Of a stretch of 64,000 nucleotides of DNA, positions 1 through 13,443 are shown one piece after another (the first letter of the stretch is position 1; the number at the start of each line of letters is the position of its first letter). The stretch comes from Symbiodinium natans (taxonomy: Eukaryota > Sar > Dinophyceae > Suessiales > Symbiodiniaceae). Position numbers and translations under genes: made by a program. The notes beneath the pieces are model-generated. The model searched no databases, was not told the DNA's origin, and worked only from the letters and a program-made list of their open reading frames with translations. The DNA is taken from NCBI GenBank assembly GCA_905221605.1, contig CAJNDS010002499.1, forward strand, positions 212,001 to 276,000. The letters are read 5' to 3'.

Positions 1-2190
1 GTGGTCGCTTCTGAACATGATCCGCTGAACAAGTGTTCCAACAAAAGAAGCTCACACATCCAAGAAATGATTTTCATTCCCAGAACATCTAAGTCCTCCG
101 TATCCGCTCCAACCAGCTTGAACCCACCACAAGGTTAGGCCCCGCCAAGCCTCCGCAGAACACGCAAACTTCAGAAGCCAACTCTTGCAGAACTCGTGAG
201 ATCCCGCACTGCATCGGCCTGTCAGCCTGTGCCCAACCGGGACTACCTGCGTTCGCGGAAGCCTGGCAGCTTAACACTTTGGGGCACCGTTTGGGAATCT
301 GGTGGGATGTAGGCTGGGTGTTTGCGGGGGTCTAAAGATCCTGTCGCACCGCCATTGAATGCTTCACGTGTTAGCCATCTTATCGACAATACTTCAGCTG
401 CTTAGACCCTTGAAAGCTAGGCGGGCTTTCAACGCAGAACCGAGGGCTCCTGCGGAGAAGCTTGGGAACAGAGAAAAATCGTGTATGCAGCGTAGTTCTC
501 CCAGAGCACAAGCCATACGAAAGAAAGAGCATCCCAATGCAATACTCACTGCTGTCCGGAAGCAGCACGATCGCCCAAACTCATATTGTGCCCTAAAGCC
601 AGACTCCACAAGGCCCCCCCGAGACCTCAGCCACGAGGTCGCCCTGCTGCAGCGCCAAGCGCTTGACGCCCGCAGGGCCTGAAAGCAAGCTGCACGAGTG
701 AGTCATTTCCCAGAGAGGACCTGAAATCCCGAGATAGGGCCTCAAACAACAACTCAAGTAACTAAAGGACAAGCCTCGCAGCAAGAAGATGGGCTTCGTT
801 TGGGAATGCTGGTTGTGCGTCCACTACATAACTCAGGCTGACACGGCATCTTGGGTGTTGGGAAAGGGGGGGGGAGGGGCGGGCGCATTGGCCAATTGAA
901 ATCAAATTTGTCAACTTGAGCCAAGGACAACTTTCAACCTATGTCTGACATCGGCATAAGAACCAGAATTCCCAAGATGAGTTTTCAACAGGGTTTTGTG
1001 ATGTATTGCTTTTTCTTTGGATGATTCGGCGTGGGATTCAAGACGTAAAGAGTGCTGTGCACCGCGGCACCGCGGCCTCCTGTCCACAGCGCCAGTGCAT
1101 CGGCCTCGATGCCTGCCAGCTTTACTTCTTTCGAAAACTCTCTTTTAAAGTCTTTTTTGGTGCATGATGGGGCCTATATAGCCTATATCGGACGATCGAG
1201 CCTATCACTTTGCAAAGTTGGAAGCCCCCGGAACTCGCCATCCCGAATCCGAAACTTCCTGTTCGGGCGCAGAGATAAGGACTTCAAGCCTTCAATGGCA
1301 GAGCGAGGCCGGACTGACCCGGATTGTTTGAGGTGGATACCTGTTGTCTATCCTCCCATTCAAATTGCACATCGTCAAGAGCCTCGGGTCATTCGTCCGT
1401 CGCGGGCAGTTCGCAACCGCAAGGTTCCAAATGATCCGCTTGAGGTTTGAGGCTGTCCATGATTTTTGGCTCACCACAAAGATCCGAAACGAAACCCCTC
1501 ACCGTACTGTACCCAAACCTTGCCAGGTACACGGGCCTGGAGGCTCGGGCAGCGCGGTGACGATGTCCTAGCTGCACACTTGCAGGGTCAGGCTACCTGG
1601 GTAGCTGTATCACCTCACACTAGCGCGAGCTACCCGCATCCCGCTGAGGCCATATTTGATGCCATGGCTTTCGGCCACTCTTCGCGACCCAGGGTTGATG
1701 ACCTTTTTTTTCTGCTTGGCTGCTGCGAAGGCGGGCTTGCCTTCCTTTGCCTTCTCAGATTCTGAGGCCCCTAGGCTGTCTCAGACTTCCTAGGGGTCCG
1801 ACAGGTCCTACACCTTAAGCTGTGTACGAGAACGGCACAGTTCCATACGGAGTTTCAGGATGCTTTTTGGGCTTTTTCAGGGATCTCACACGCTCGCCCC
1901 CCTCGCAATGCTAGGGCTTCGGGCAAAGCGGTCCGATCCGTAGGGCTCCTGCCGTCCTTGGCTGAGGCCTCGCTTGCGTCTAAGCCCTCACCATCCCTCA
2001 CAGCAGCATCTTCAGCAACACGAGGGCCGCACTCAGAGGAAGGACACCACCATCTGCTGCTTTGAGCAGAATCTCGACAGCCTGCAAACGGAGAGCAAGA
2101 TTCAACCTTTGAGCCCCGGGGCCCAAACTACTTTAGCCCTGGGAGCCAATCCTTGCATCCCATACTACGCTTACCCTTTGGGGTGAGCTG
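1..2190. other. Host flank without a supportable gene
   Basis: Mixed-composition DNA with only short open frames on both strands. None shows a recognisable domain or sustained codon bias. A purine-rich G tract lies near 866-885. I see no tRNA, rRNA or intact transposon gene. Confidence 0.6.
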
Positions 2191-2250
2191 CGGTTGAAGG
2201 CGGTTGAAGGCGGTTGAAGGCGGTTGAAGGCGGTTGAAGGCGGTTTGAAG
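2191..2250. repeat. 10-bp tandem repeat (CGGTTGAAGG)n
   Basis: Five exact copies of a 10-bp unit followed by a sixth copy with an inserted T. It is a minisatellite in otherwise non-coding host DNA. Confidence 0.9.
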
Positions 2251-2704
2251 TTTGGTCCAAGTTTGGGGGAGTCCCCCCCCGAGCATTGCGAATGCCAGGA
2301 CTGGAACTGGGGAGAACAAACTTACTCGCAGCATCTCGCAGGGCTCAGGACTTAAGAGAAGATTTGAAACCTCGACTCTCACACCTTCAACATGACCTAA
2401 AACCTCTGTGGACTCTAAACACACCTCTAAACTCTCGTGACTCTAGTAGCTTTCAGTAGTAGCTTTCAGCGCGTTGAACACTGAAGCCTGAGACCGATTG
2501 AAACCGGCGCCTGCCCTGCTTTGAGGCCAAGCTCCTGCCAAGAGCCCAAGAAGAGCTTCATGCCATCTCATGACACCGCAGCGCTGCAGGTGGGATGAAG
2601 GTGGCCCGGGGGTTGTCTTCTTGTAGGAACCGTTTTTGCTGAAAAACGTGTGTGCTGTGTTCTGGCTTTTGGCGCGTTGTGCCCTCCACAAATTTCAATT
2701 CCTT
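2251..2704. other. Host flank, nothing recognised
   Basis: Short open frames only and no domain or RNA gene recognised. It lies between a 10-bp minisatellite and a long CA-rich array. Confidence 0.5.
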
Positions 2705-2993
2705 TCACACAGACACACACACACACACACAAGCAAACACAAACACAAACACACAAACACACAAACACACAAACACACAAACACACAAACACACAAACAC
2801 ACAAACACACAAACACACAAACACACAAACACACAAACACACAAACACACAAACACACAAACACAAAAACACACAAACACACAAACACACAAACACACAA
2901 ACACACAAACACACAAACACACAAACACACAAACACACAAACACACAAACACACAAACACACAAACACACAAACACACAAACACACAAACACA

Positions 2994-3040
<47 letters not shown>

Positions 3041-3061
3041 ACACACACACACACACACACA
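2705..3061. repeat. (ACACACAA)n / (AC)n microsatellite
   Basis: About 250 bp of an 8-bp ACACACAA unit, with one AAAAAC variant near 2863-2870, followed by roughly 60 bp of pure AC dinucleotide. Open frames across it are low-complexity artefacts present on both strands. Confidence 0.97.
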
Positions 3062-6000
3062 GAGGTAGACGTTAACAAACATAAGAATGCTTAAACTCGC
3101 ACATCCCTTCTCATTGGTTCGTGCATGCCTGCCTGCATGTATTCATTCTGCATTGATATCTTGGTTGCTTTCTTTCGTTGATTCATCTCATTCCTTGGAT
3201 TCATGTCACTCATTTCGTTCATTCCATTCATTGCATTCACAGCATTAATTTCATTCTACTAATTCTGCTCATTTCGTTCATGTCGCTTATTTCGTTCACT
3301 ACCACCACTTCCACCACCACAAATACCACTACTCCCACTGCCACTGCTACTGCTATCTTTAATCTCCCCAGCCCCAACCTTAACCATCTTGATTGACGCC
3401 CCAAAGCTCGGAAGGCCCAGAGCCCTGAGACTCCTCGGCCCGGTTGCGGCGCTGCACTTCGTAGCGCTCAAAGAGCGCGGAGGGCAAGGAGAGACCTGCT
3501 CAGGGTCTCTGAGAAGCCGAAGAGGGTTTTTCACGGATCAGCTGAACATGAACCTCCAAATCTGGGAGCCCACCTGTTGTTCCCGTGTCCAGAACCGCCA
3601 CAAGCGGTCCTGCGACAACTGCGCAGGAAAAAGGCCGACTGTACTTTCGCTTCTGCCAGTGCCAGTCGAAACCTGCTTTCTTTTCGGGGAGGAACAGACT
3701 AATATAATACTCGCCGCACTCGAAGATTTTGCATAGCTCAGCATCCTACATCGCGAACCTCAAGGCAGTCGACCGTGATTGAGGTAGTGCATACATCTGT
3801 AAACTAATCCGTACCGTAGGGAGGGTTGAGGGAATCCTTGGTCGCTAGTCTTGAAAAAACACTACAACCGCATTGAAACATGAATAGGATAGCAAGTGCA
3901 GGGGTGTGTTCGCCTTCCAGTTCGAGGCGTTGGCCGCCCACGTTCAGAGCAGCTACCTGTCTCTTCCAAGATCGGTTTCGAGTGCGGCTTTGCTGGATTT
4001 CTGTGTGGCGTGGAGTTCAAGGCCAGCTGTGGGTGCGAGTAGGTGAGGATCATGGGTTCAAGGTTCGGGGGTAGCTCACATCACACATGACTGGATGTGC
4101 ACGTCAGCGTGCCGTGAGCTTTGCATTGCATTTCGCAAGCCGGTGTGTGTCCGGGTGAGATTCTTCCTGACGCAAAAAAAAGGTCGGGGCTGAACGGTTG
4201 GGTTTCAAGCGAAGACATTCCGAAAAACACAGACCTTTTCCCCCAAGATGTCATCCTTAGACATCCTTAATACTTCATAAGTGCTCTCGAATGCTCCCAA
4301 ATCGGAAATCTTGGGTGACAAAGGAGCGGCCACCCTCCCGGCCTCGGCAGCGTAGTAACGAACAGCCGCGCCCTGACTCCGCAGGTCGACCAAAGGGACC
4401 TGAGAGAAGGGCCCCCCCCCCCCCCCCGAAAAAAAGAACACTTGGAACCGCTGAGGGCTTTCTTCGACGTGGCCCGGTCTACAGTTTAGAACGCTGGGGC
4501 TTTAGATTCGGGCATGTACCGAGCATGTGCTGAGCTTGAATACAGTGTAAACGAAACTCCTGCAACTCCTCAACCTTTAAACCCCAAGCCTTACTGGGCC
4601 CTGAAACCTCACGCACTCTGATGTAAGGCGCAAGCGACAGCGCCACCATCTGCAACGGAAGGGCAGGAGATCATCAGGTCTTAGCTACACTAGTCGATAC
4701 CGATCTTTTGCAAGCCGGAAGTCCACAGGACATCGAGGGCCTTCAACACTTAGTCTGACTTGAATTCCAGTACGGTTCGGGATTTATCCGGTATCCCCAG
4801 CAATGCCGCACAGGCAAACGACACGAAGAAGCACCTCTTGGGCCTCTGACCCGAAGCCACTCCTTCCACACATGTCACCCTATGGATAACACCATATAAC
4901 ACCATACAACACCTGAACAACTTCAACAGCAAAGGGTCCAAAAGGTTCGCCCATCAAGCCAGCCAAGCCCCTATTGCAAGGGTTTTGTGCAGCCAGCACT
5001 GGAAACCCACGAGATGCGGAATGGCAAAAAGCTGGTACGGTGTGGTACGGTGACCAGAAGGAAATGATTAGATGCGCCCCCCCGTCGAACACACTCTAAC
5101 AGAAAGAACAACTTGCCGGACTAAGCCCTCAAGACGGAGAGAAACATAGAGAAACAAAAGGCGTGCAAGATGTGCACACTGCCACACCCTGCCTCTCGCA
5201 GGTGCCATCCGCGAGAAGGACAGGCGCTCCTCTGCAAAGTCTAGTAGTGCCCAGCTTTTGTGGCACGGAAAACTCCAGCAAATGCAGAAAGGGCCTCACT
5301 CCAACACTCAACCTAGTGACATGCACCAAGGTGCAAAAACAACCCACGTAGCTTACGTGCCTTATGTCGAACCTGCAGCTTAGCTCAAGGTAGGATCCCT
5401 TCACTCGGCAGAAGGTATTTGCACTTCTTGAATCCTTGGCTGGAAGCAGTCTGCCAATGCTGCCCTGTTTCAACCTGCTACAGGCTCAGCGGGCTCTCTT
5501 CCCGCGCCCAAAACCTGAACCCGATGTCATTCACCCTAAACCTTAAGCCCTAAACCCTAAACTCGCGCCTCCCCAGCAGCACGGAGGTCGACCGACAGAG
5601 TCCTCTGGAGTGAAAGTCGGAGAACGAAGCAGGGGGGTCTTTTTAGGAGCTTCTTGCAATGTCTATACCGGCTTGGTGCTGCAGAGAATTCAAGACTCTG
5701 CATTTGACGGCATTTCTTCTCAAGTGACCATTTGCCCTGTACCCGGTATTGCTGGAACTGCGGCCTTTCCCCACTTCGTCTTGGAACAAGGGCTTCACAA
5801 ATGTCCAACAAGCTTGGTGTTCGGTTAAAGACATGCACCGATTTCAATTCGTGCCACGGTCAACAAAGGCTCTAACGGGTTTGGGACCTGGTATGAAACA
5901 AGCAGTTCATGGTTCTGTGTGCTGCTCCGATATGACCACCACGAGCACTGACATACTCTACAGGCTTGGGGCTATTAAGACCTTCTCGGCATCGAAGAGA

Positions 6001-9000
6001 CGCGAGCACACTTCCCCTGACGAAAGCTGCGCGTCCTGACATCCGTCTGCCCGACAAGAGTCGGTCGGATCCTGGCAATTCGCATGTGGGATTCTTGAAG
6101 GCTCTGCAGGTGTCAGATTCAGATCTTGAAGTACAGTAGCTGTGCCCTAGTCGCTAGTCTCGCTACCGAACAATACATGCGAAGAAATGGCAGGCTCGTT
6201 TAAGGTCTCGGAGGCCGGGGTTGCCTGAAAAGTAAACTAGGCCCTGCTAGGCTTCCATATGAGCCTTCAACTTGGGTCAAGTGGGGACGGTACCTCTGCG
6301 TGTGGGCACAGACATCGCAGCGGTTGGTCCGGGGATAACAGCGAATTCAGCACAGAACGCGTTTTCGAATGCCAGCGTGTCCTAGGCATGTAGAGCTCTG
6401 GCTGAACAAAGCCATGCGACCCCTGCTGAGGCACCGCGGAGCGAATCTCCACAACCCCCTTGTGTGTAACCTTGTGTAACGGATGGACTGCACCACAGGC
6501 ATGCCTGTTCAGAAACTTGCGAAGTCTCCAGTCTGGCTCTTGTAGGTCCCACATCGAAAGGAATGCGAAAGGGCGCAGCGCACAGAAAAACAGTCCCTTC
6601 GCAGTCTGAAAACCCCTGACACCAGCGAGTCGGAGGGAGTGACTTTCTCAGCCCCGGGCGTTGCCCCATTGGTTTGCTCGGTCTGGTCCGTGCTACTGCT
6701 ACTGCTCGTGTCGTACTCAATCACCTTACTCTCGTAGTCACCTCTCAATCCCACCTGCTTCGCCGGCACCTTGGATCCATTCCGGATCTCCTCTCCGTGA
6801 GGCGTTCCCAAACTGCCCAGGTCTGGAGCTTGATGTACCCGGTGCTCAGCCCGGGTGACATAGCATAGCAGAGCTGGTTCTTGAACACCTGGACGTCTGC
6901 TTCATCGGCCGGCAGCGCGCCCAGCTGAACTTGATTCCGTCAAACGCGAAAATGAGGATAAGATGCTTTCCTCCACCCGAAGCTGACGACCCGATGAGAG
7001 TGCCGGAAGATGCGCGATTCAGAACAGCCACTACAAATCAGAAGACCAATTCAAACAGGTCATGGCGTTGGATGCAGTTACAACCTTTAGGGTTCTTTGT
7101 GTTGGCCGGCCTGGCTTGCCGTTCTCGCACCAGCCCAAGGAAGGCACCGCCGCCGTTGCCGCCATAAGACTCCACCTCCGGACGCGGGAGCTGAGGTTTA
7201 TGGAGGGGTCTCGGGATTCTGGGGCTTGTCCAGATGAGGGAGGGGGGATGCAGGTTTCCTGTTGCATAGATACAAGTGAAAACCGTGGCCAATACACACG
7301 ACCGTTTCACACCCACATATGCTGTTGCATGCTCTCTGACCCTTCTTCGACATACTCAATGGCTATTACTTGTAGCGACCAGAAGCGTGATCCTAAGGAG
7401 ACTGCAAGCTCGCCAGGAATCATCCCCGAAATCCCCGAAAGCTTTGCAGAGCACTCCGGATCTGCCAAAAAGTATCCGCAAAACTCATGGCACCCTACCT
7501 CGAGCATGGTGCCGTAGGTGACGGACCTCGGCAGCATGTCAGACTTGGCCACTTAGCCTTTTTTTATCCTGCTGACTTGTAGCGCTGCACATCTCAGCAC
7601 CCTCCAAAAACCGCGCGTCTTCGCAACAAAAACATCCCTCTGCTCGAACCCCCATACTTTGTTCTCATCGGTCTGAGCTGCACGAAATATTCACCCTGAG
7701 TTGTGGAGAGTCTGGAGTTCTCTGAGGTTGAGGGGGGCCCGAGATGGCCTCAGTCGAATCTTCCAAATTTCTCCTCTTTTAAAAATTGTGGGCTTCCCGA
7801 GGGTCAGGCCCAAATGGTCGTCCGCCCAGCTCCAGGGCATCCCTGTGGATTTAGAGGTGGGCCGGGTGTTAAGGGGCGTGGGAAGAGTGGCTCTAGGAGC
7901 ATGGGCTGGATGACCCCAGAACCAGCACCAAACTGTACTCAGAATTAGTGAGGGGCCTGCCTCCACAAAAAAAACAGGTGCATTCGTTTGGCTCTCCAAA
8001 AAGCAGATTCTAAGTGCCATGGGAGGCTGGCGGGGGTTCAGCTTTGCTGTTTCGAGAACACCGAAACTGTCCTTCGCCAGGTCACCCGCGCAGTGCCTGC
8101 AGCAAAGACCTCAGTTTCACGGGCACAGATAAAGCTGGAACGTCAAGCCTAAACCTTAAAAACATAGCCCCTCAACCCTCAACCCTCAACCCTAACCACT
8201 GAACCCTGAACCCTTTAGACCCTAAACCCTAAATTGACAGAGGGGGTACCGACTTTCAAGTCTGAGGCTGTGGGTTTTTTGCCCGCAGCACGTCTGCAAG
8301 AAACGGATTGCAACTCCAGCAAGCTTGTGGTCTCGGCTGCTAGTAACTTAAGCAGCTGAGTTTTCGGAGATGTTGATGGATCACGGGCTCAAGGGCAAAC
8401 ACAGATAGTTGAAATTGAACCCTGCGCCCGAATGTTGCGATATTCAGCGTTGCTTTCGCATCCCGACATTTGGGCCGTTCTCGATGGCAAACCTCGAGAA
8501 ACCTTCAGCCCTACCGGTGTCGGGAAGTGGAAGAAGACAAAATGACATTGGACCCAGGCTACTAACCTTAAGTGGACATTGTGCTTGGACTTCCGCGAGA
8601 GCATCAGCTCTTAAGCCCTCTGACCGTTGCCCAACTGCTACTCACAGCCATTCTGGCGTTTGCGACTTGCTGTGTCAGGATGCCACGGAGTTTAATGACC
8701 GCTTCGAGGGTCTCAACCCTTGAAGGCTCGGTGTGGAAGCCTTGGCCTTGGCGAATGCCCTGAGCCCAGGGTTCTGCATGAGAAGGCGCTCACCCAGCCC
8801 CCTCACCCTTCCCACCCTTCCCCCCCCCAAAAAAAAGAAACTATACTTGAAGTGCGGTCACCTCGTCAGTGTCGCCCAGGCCGGTGGGGCGGCCAGAGGC
8901 TGCTGTGGTGCCTTGGCTTGGCCCCGGTTGGCCCATCCTCTCTTCCCTCTCCAATTCCGACTCTGATCCCGATAACACTCTGAGAAGAAAGCCCCGAACC

Positions 9001-9928
9001 CGAAGCCGCAACACAGCCCCCAAAAACCGACCCCCTTCCGGCCCAGGCGCAGCCCCAGGCTCGGCAGTAGGAGGCACCTCGCCCACATGTCAAGCATGGG
9101 ATTTGAGGGCACAAAAAAAGGGTTTTCCAACTTTGGGTTCTGGTTCTTGAGTTGTACCGTGAGTCCTCATGTGTTTCCGACAGGCACATGAAGCTTCAGA
9201 AGTTTGAAGCGTCAGTGGGTTGGCATGCTGGTCGAGCTGAGGCCCACGAACACCTATCAAGCTTCGTACCTAGACTTAGGCAAGGTCTTCATGACTCCTG
9301 CACGATCCTGCACGGCTCAGCCCCAAACCTAAGCCCAGCCAAGGGGAAGTTGAAGCAACGCTTTGCTAACAATCTTGGATTGCATCGAAGTTGACAGTTG
9401 AGAACATCGAAGAGTACGCACACACAAGGACACACCTCAAACATGCCAATCTCAGCACTAGCCAGCACGACCCATGTCACAAAGCTGTTGCTGTTTTTGA
9501 GCTCCAAACCATTTTCAAGCAGGTTCCATGGTGCCAAAACTTGACAGCAGTCTCTGAGAGAGTCTTGTCCCGACCCTGGATGGGAGTGTTAGACTCAGCC
9601 GCCTCATCGCTGAAGTGCCCCCACTGCCACAAAAAAATATGTTTGCGCCGTATCCCTGGCCTGCCCAGCCCCGCAGAGTCTCTAAGGTCTCCCAGACGTC
9701 CCCCGGAAAGAGCGGAGTCCACCCCAGCAGAAAACAGAAACAGAAAACAGAAACTGCATGGTACCTCACAGAGTGTATCGGAGTTTCCAAGCCCACATGG
9801 TCACTGCAGTCACCACGTGCCTTGCGTACCGATTCTGTGGTTTGGGGGTGGGGAGGAGAGGGCCTGAAGGTTGGCCCTGCCTCCTGGTAACACATGATAC
9901 AGCTATGCCACACTCCTCATGGGGCTTA
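3062..9928. other. Host flank, no supportable gene; scattered low-complexity tracts
   Basis: This stretch holds a CATT/TTC-rich segment (about 3178-3300), a CCA/CTA trinucleotide segment (about 3300-3355), a C run followed by an A run (4411-4436), short telomere-like CCTAAA words (5535-5570) and a similar C run plus A run at 8821-8837. No open frame exceeds about 160 codons and none looks conserved. Confidence 0.5.
8159..8235. repeat. Degenerate telomere-like CCCTAAA/CCCTCAA repeats
   Basis: A short run of CCCTCAA, CCCTGAA and CCCTAAA heptamers. The same words recur at 13992, 23824 and 63402, so this is part of a dispersed interstitial telomere-like family. Confidence 0.8.
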
Positions 9929-10020
9929 CGAAAATAGGGAACCCCCATGTCCCCCAAACAGTAGGATTCCCTTATGGACCCCAACAAGGTACCCCTAATT
10001 TCGGAGACCACCATATGGTC
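9929..10020 (-). repeat. Dispersed host repeat, copy A
   Basis: Read on the minus strand, this copy contains the words AGGGGTACCTTGT and AGGGAATCCTACT. They recur with changes at 13321 (plus) and 11292 (minus), and more weakly at 62951 (plus). The minus-strand translation of copy A includes DHMVVSEIRGT, and copy B includes DHMGVSELKG. The peptide is therefore more conserved than chance would suggest. From memory, similar translated repeats are common in dinoflagellate genomes; I cannot verify that here. Confidence 0.6.
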
Positions 10021-13000
10021 CTGAGATAAAACGGGCTCCGGCAGAAGAGTCTCGAGCCTTGCCGTCCAAGGCGCAGCTGCGGGCGCGGCCAGAAGGCCCC
10101 CGCCCATCGCTACACGTGCTGACCTGAATTCTCTAAGGCACTCCAGAACTACTGGATGCGCTTGAAGGAGGGGGGGGGTGGGCTAAGGGCTGTGGTATGG
10201 TATACGCATTAGGCAGTTTAGGTGTCCGACCAGTAAGTGTTTCTTGCGCATTAAGTTAGACGTCGGGTTGTCTAGGAAACACTTTTCACCCCAGCCTCAA
10301 CACACCCCTAAACCCCTACAGCCCCTTGCGACCTTCCCCAAAACCGACGGCCATCCTGTGCGTCAGCCTGACTCCCATATCACCAGATCTTTCATCCTAC
10401 GCCCCTAGAGACCAAGGTGGGACCTCTGCGTTCCTCTTCACACCCTGGCCTACAAGGCTTTTTGACGGGTACCCTTAGCAAAGGACCCTTATGTGACCAG
10501 AGCCTTGACTTTCCAATTCGGCCCCCGCTGATTCTCATGATGTTCGCCCCAACAATAAAATCCTGCACTTCAGGCAGCAAGCCCGATACCCTAGAATACA
10601 CAGACATTTTCCTGTCAAGCCAGGTGGAAGGAGAGGGATGGGACGTCATCGTTTATCTTCTGATTTCTTCATTGAATGAGAAAGCAGAAGGAAAGCTGAG
10701 GGTGAGGGAAAACCCCGGTCAATCCTTCTCACAGAACTGTGGCGAGCAACAAGAAGAACGGATCAAATGTAGAAAGGAGAAAGGGAATGAAGAGAAAACG
10801 TATTCCTTCCCCTTCGCCTCCTTTCAAACATGAGTTCCTCGCTTCTTGTATGAAGAGGTAGACAGACAAAAGCAGGACGGGATAGTGGCGATGGCGTGCC
10901 GCTTGTCGCTTCTTGCCCTTTCCTCCTCATTCTTTCCCTCTCATTCCTTGCCATTGTCTGAAAAAGAAGAGGCAAAAGGAAGAGAGGACGAGAGGTGAAA
11001 AAAAACGGTAGAGTTCCTGCTCTGTTCGGTTCTTCCATCTTCCAGTTCGTGAGAAGAAACAGGAGAAGGGAGCAGAAAAGTCAACTGTTCCTCTCTTAGT
11101 TTGAACAGGATAATTCTGCCATCCATCTTGCCTTTCACGTCCTGATTCTTTGGACAGGCTGAGGGCAGTGAAAGAGTACAGTGGCAGAGGAAAGGGAAGG
11201 TGAAGGGGAAAGGCTCCCTCTTGCCACACTTGTCTAAAACAATTATGGGTCTTTACCACAACAATATGCGAACCTTAAAATTGACCGGCAAAGAGTAGGA
11301 TTCCCTTGTAATAATGCCCTTAAGTTCCGAAACTCCCATGTGGTCATTACTCACTTCGATCAATCCCACCTGAAGGAGATTTACCCAATCCTCATGCTGT
11401 GTGAGCCGCCGTGCATCTCTGCACAAATCATGAGATCGTGAGTTCCCTGAAAGTAAGAAGTTAACCTGGATCCTATCTGACGTGTGTGCTCCGTGGCCCG
11501 CCTTAGGCTTAACAGAAGTTGCCACGACTTTGATGAACGTGTACTCTGCAGCCGGTGCTTGTGCCTAATCCCATCAAGAGAAAAGATTTACCCGTTAACC
11601 GGATCCTGTGTGACATGCAAACCCTTAGCCCTTCGCGCGCTTGTCCCTATCTGGTTTGACATGCATGCTCTGTGGCCCATCGCGTGCTTGTGCCCAAAGT
11701 GTGAGCTCTGCAAACCAAAGGGATTTACTTAGTGGTGAGGCAAGAAAGAATATTTAAACATGTCCATTTCTATTTTTAAGCTGCTTTGAAAGGTGTGTGT
11801 CTTAAGCGTGTTCAACATGTTATTTACATACAGCAGAAGCCTGCCGTCAAATAGAGCATACAAGTCCTTCAAGGTCCCACGATGTGCCACGCAGACCGTG
11901 GCGCCGGCCAGAAGGAAGGGGCTCCCAGTGTCGACCACCGCACGGTATTGCCGTCCACCTTTGCAGTGCAGCGGGCAGGCAGATAGCGTGGTCTGGCACC
12001 AAAATGCGCTTCAAAGGTGCCGCTTGGCGTTTCAAGAGAATGCTGTCACTTCGGCGTGCTTTTTTCTCATTGCAGGCCACCAGAAGACGGCCATAAGAGT
12101 TCTCGCGCTGTCGCTGTCGAACGATTTGCCACGCTGCAGTTAGCAAAAATCACTTTACACTTTCCGTTCAGGTAGCTTAGACAGACGTCTAAAAAAGTCC
12201 TTTATACCATGCTGACAGCTTCATGCGGGCCACAGTTGTACAAGGCTTTGGCCTCTCACAATGCCTAGTTGAAGCCCTGCGTCCCCCGCCATAGTTGCGG
12301 CAGTCGCATCGACTTCAGCCCTAGAATGTCCATGAGCACTACAAGTCTTGCATTGCCTGGAAAAGCTCGCCGAGCCACGGAACTGAGTTCGAGGAATACG
12401 AGCCCTACATGGTAACCCTCCCGAGCCTCGTCACTTAAGACTCTCTAAGCTTCCTTAAGCTTCCTGCAGCGGTGCGTTGCACAGCGGATCGCGGCACTGG
12501 GTGCATGCTGCTATGTCCAGCGAATGGAAAATCAGTGGACATCAGGCATCCATCTCCAAAGCATAAAATCGAACCACCAAGCCCAGGCTAAACGCTCGCT
12601 CTCCTGTTTCCAGCCCAAGTCAGCCACTAGTCAGCCTAGCTGGGATGCCTGGGAAGGGAAAATGTGGCTCTACGTCCCAGGTTGCAGAATTCCATCCCGG
12701 AGGAAGCGGAATCCAAAGGAACTGTGAGACTAACCTGCTGCGCCCCAGCTTTGAAAATCGACACGTATCCTGAGCTTAAGGAAAAACCGTGCGCATTTGC
12801 AAACCAAAAGCGCGTTAAAGCGCTCTGCGAAGCAGAGGCCGTGGCCTGCATCATTGAGAGGTCGTTTCACACAGGTTTCACACATCCAGGTTCTGGGTGC
12901 AATTGAGGAGGGTTTTGGACTTCAGGGTCATTCACTGCAACTGCGAAAAACCCCCCATTCAACCAAATTCCCATTTGGGAGAAACATGGGTTTCATGGCG

Positions 13001-13044
13001 TTATGGCTGTTATGGTCTCATGATTTAGTGGTAGAATGGTTTGA
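10021..13044. other. Host flank, nothing recognised apart from a repeat copy
   Basis: Mixed-composition DNA with a purine-rich stretch near 10670-10800 and pyrimidine-rich stretches near 10900-11060. It contains dispersed repeat copy B (11292-11345). No gene is supportable. Confidence 0.5.
11292..11345 (-). repeat. Dispersed host repeat, copy B
   Basis: Shares AGTAGGATTCCCTT exactly with copy A at 9958. On the minus strand it encodes DHMGVSELKG followed by RESYSL, aligning with DHMVVSEIRG and RESYCL of copy A. Confidence 0.6.
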
Positions 13045-13317
13045 CGAGTCTGCCCATTAGGGGAAGCTACAGGCGGTGATCCTGCTTTTGAACTTTATGA
13101 GAATGCAATTTCCAAAGAAACAGATATTCAGATACCGGTATTGGAATATAAACAACTATGGAAAGCTGTAAGTATTCACAGACTAAGGCGAGTAGCTATG
13201 CAGGTCATTACACGTCGCATTGAAAGCGAAGTAGCAGTGCAGACTTCAGCATTAAAAAAAGACCGGAGCCGAGGTGCTATGACATCAGTACGGGTCTGCT
13301 GCTTAGGCCACTATTAA
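13045..13317 (+). other. AT-richer open segment of about 90 codons, no start codon
   Basis: A frame stays open from just after a TGA at 13042-13044 to a TAA at 13315-13317. It has no ATG near its beginning. The predicted peptide is mixed and globular-looking, for example PVLEYKQLWKAV and VAMQVITRRIESEV, unlike the proline- and arginine-rich products of chance frames nearby. The DNA is also poorer in GC than its surroundings. It could be an exon, a gene fragment or chance, and I recognise no family. Confidence 0.25.
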
Positions 13318-13320
13318 GAT

Positions 13321-13395
13321 TTGGGGTTTACGATAGTAGGGGTACCTTGTCGGGGTCCTTTTTACAAGGGGATCCTACTCTTTGGGGGACTCGCG
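13321..13395 (+). repeat. Dispersed host repeat, copy C
   Basis: Plus-strand copy carrying AGGGGTACCTTGT, GGGGTCC and ATCCTACT-TTTGGGGGAC words that match the minus strand of copy A. Its 3' end runs into a 36-bp tandem duplication. Confidence 0.6.
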
Positions 13396-13443
13396 CGGGC
13401 ACGTGTTATCCTACTCTTTGGGAGACTCACGCGGGCACGTGTT
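13372..13443. repeat. 36-bp direct tandem duplication
   Basis: Two adjacent 36-bp units (13372-13407 and 13408-13443), each starting ATCCTACTCTTTGGG and ending GCGGGCACGTGTT. They differ at only two positions. Confidence 0.9.

Noticed and set aside
2568..3094. Long frames of Cys-Val or His-Thr repeats
   Set aside because: They arise on both strands and in several frames from the ACACACAA/AC microsatellite.
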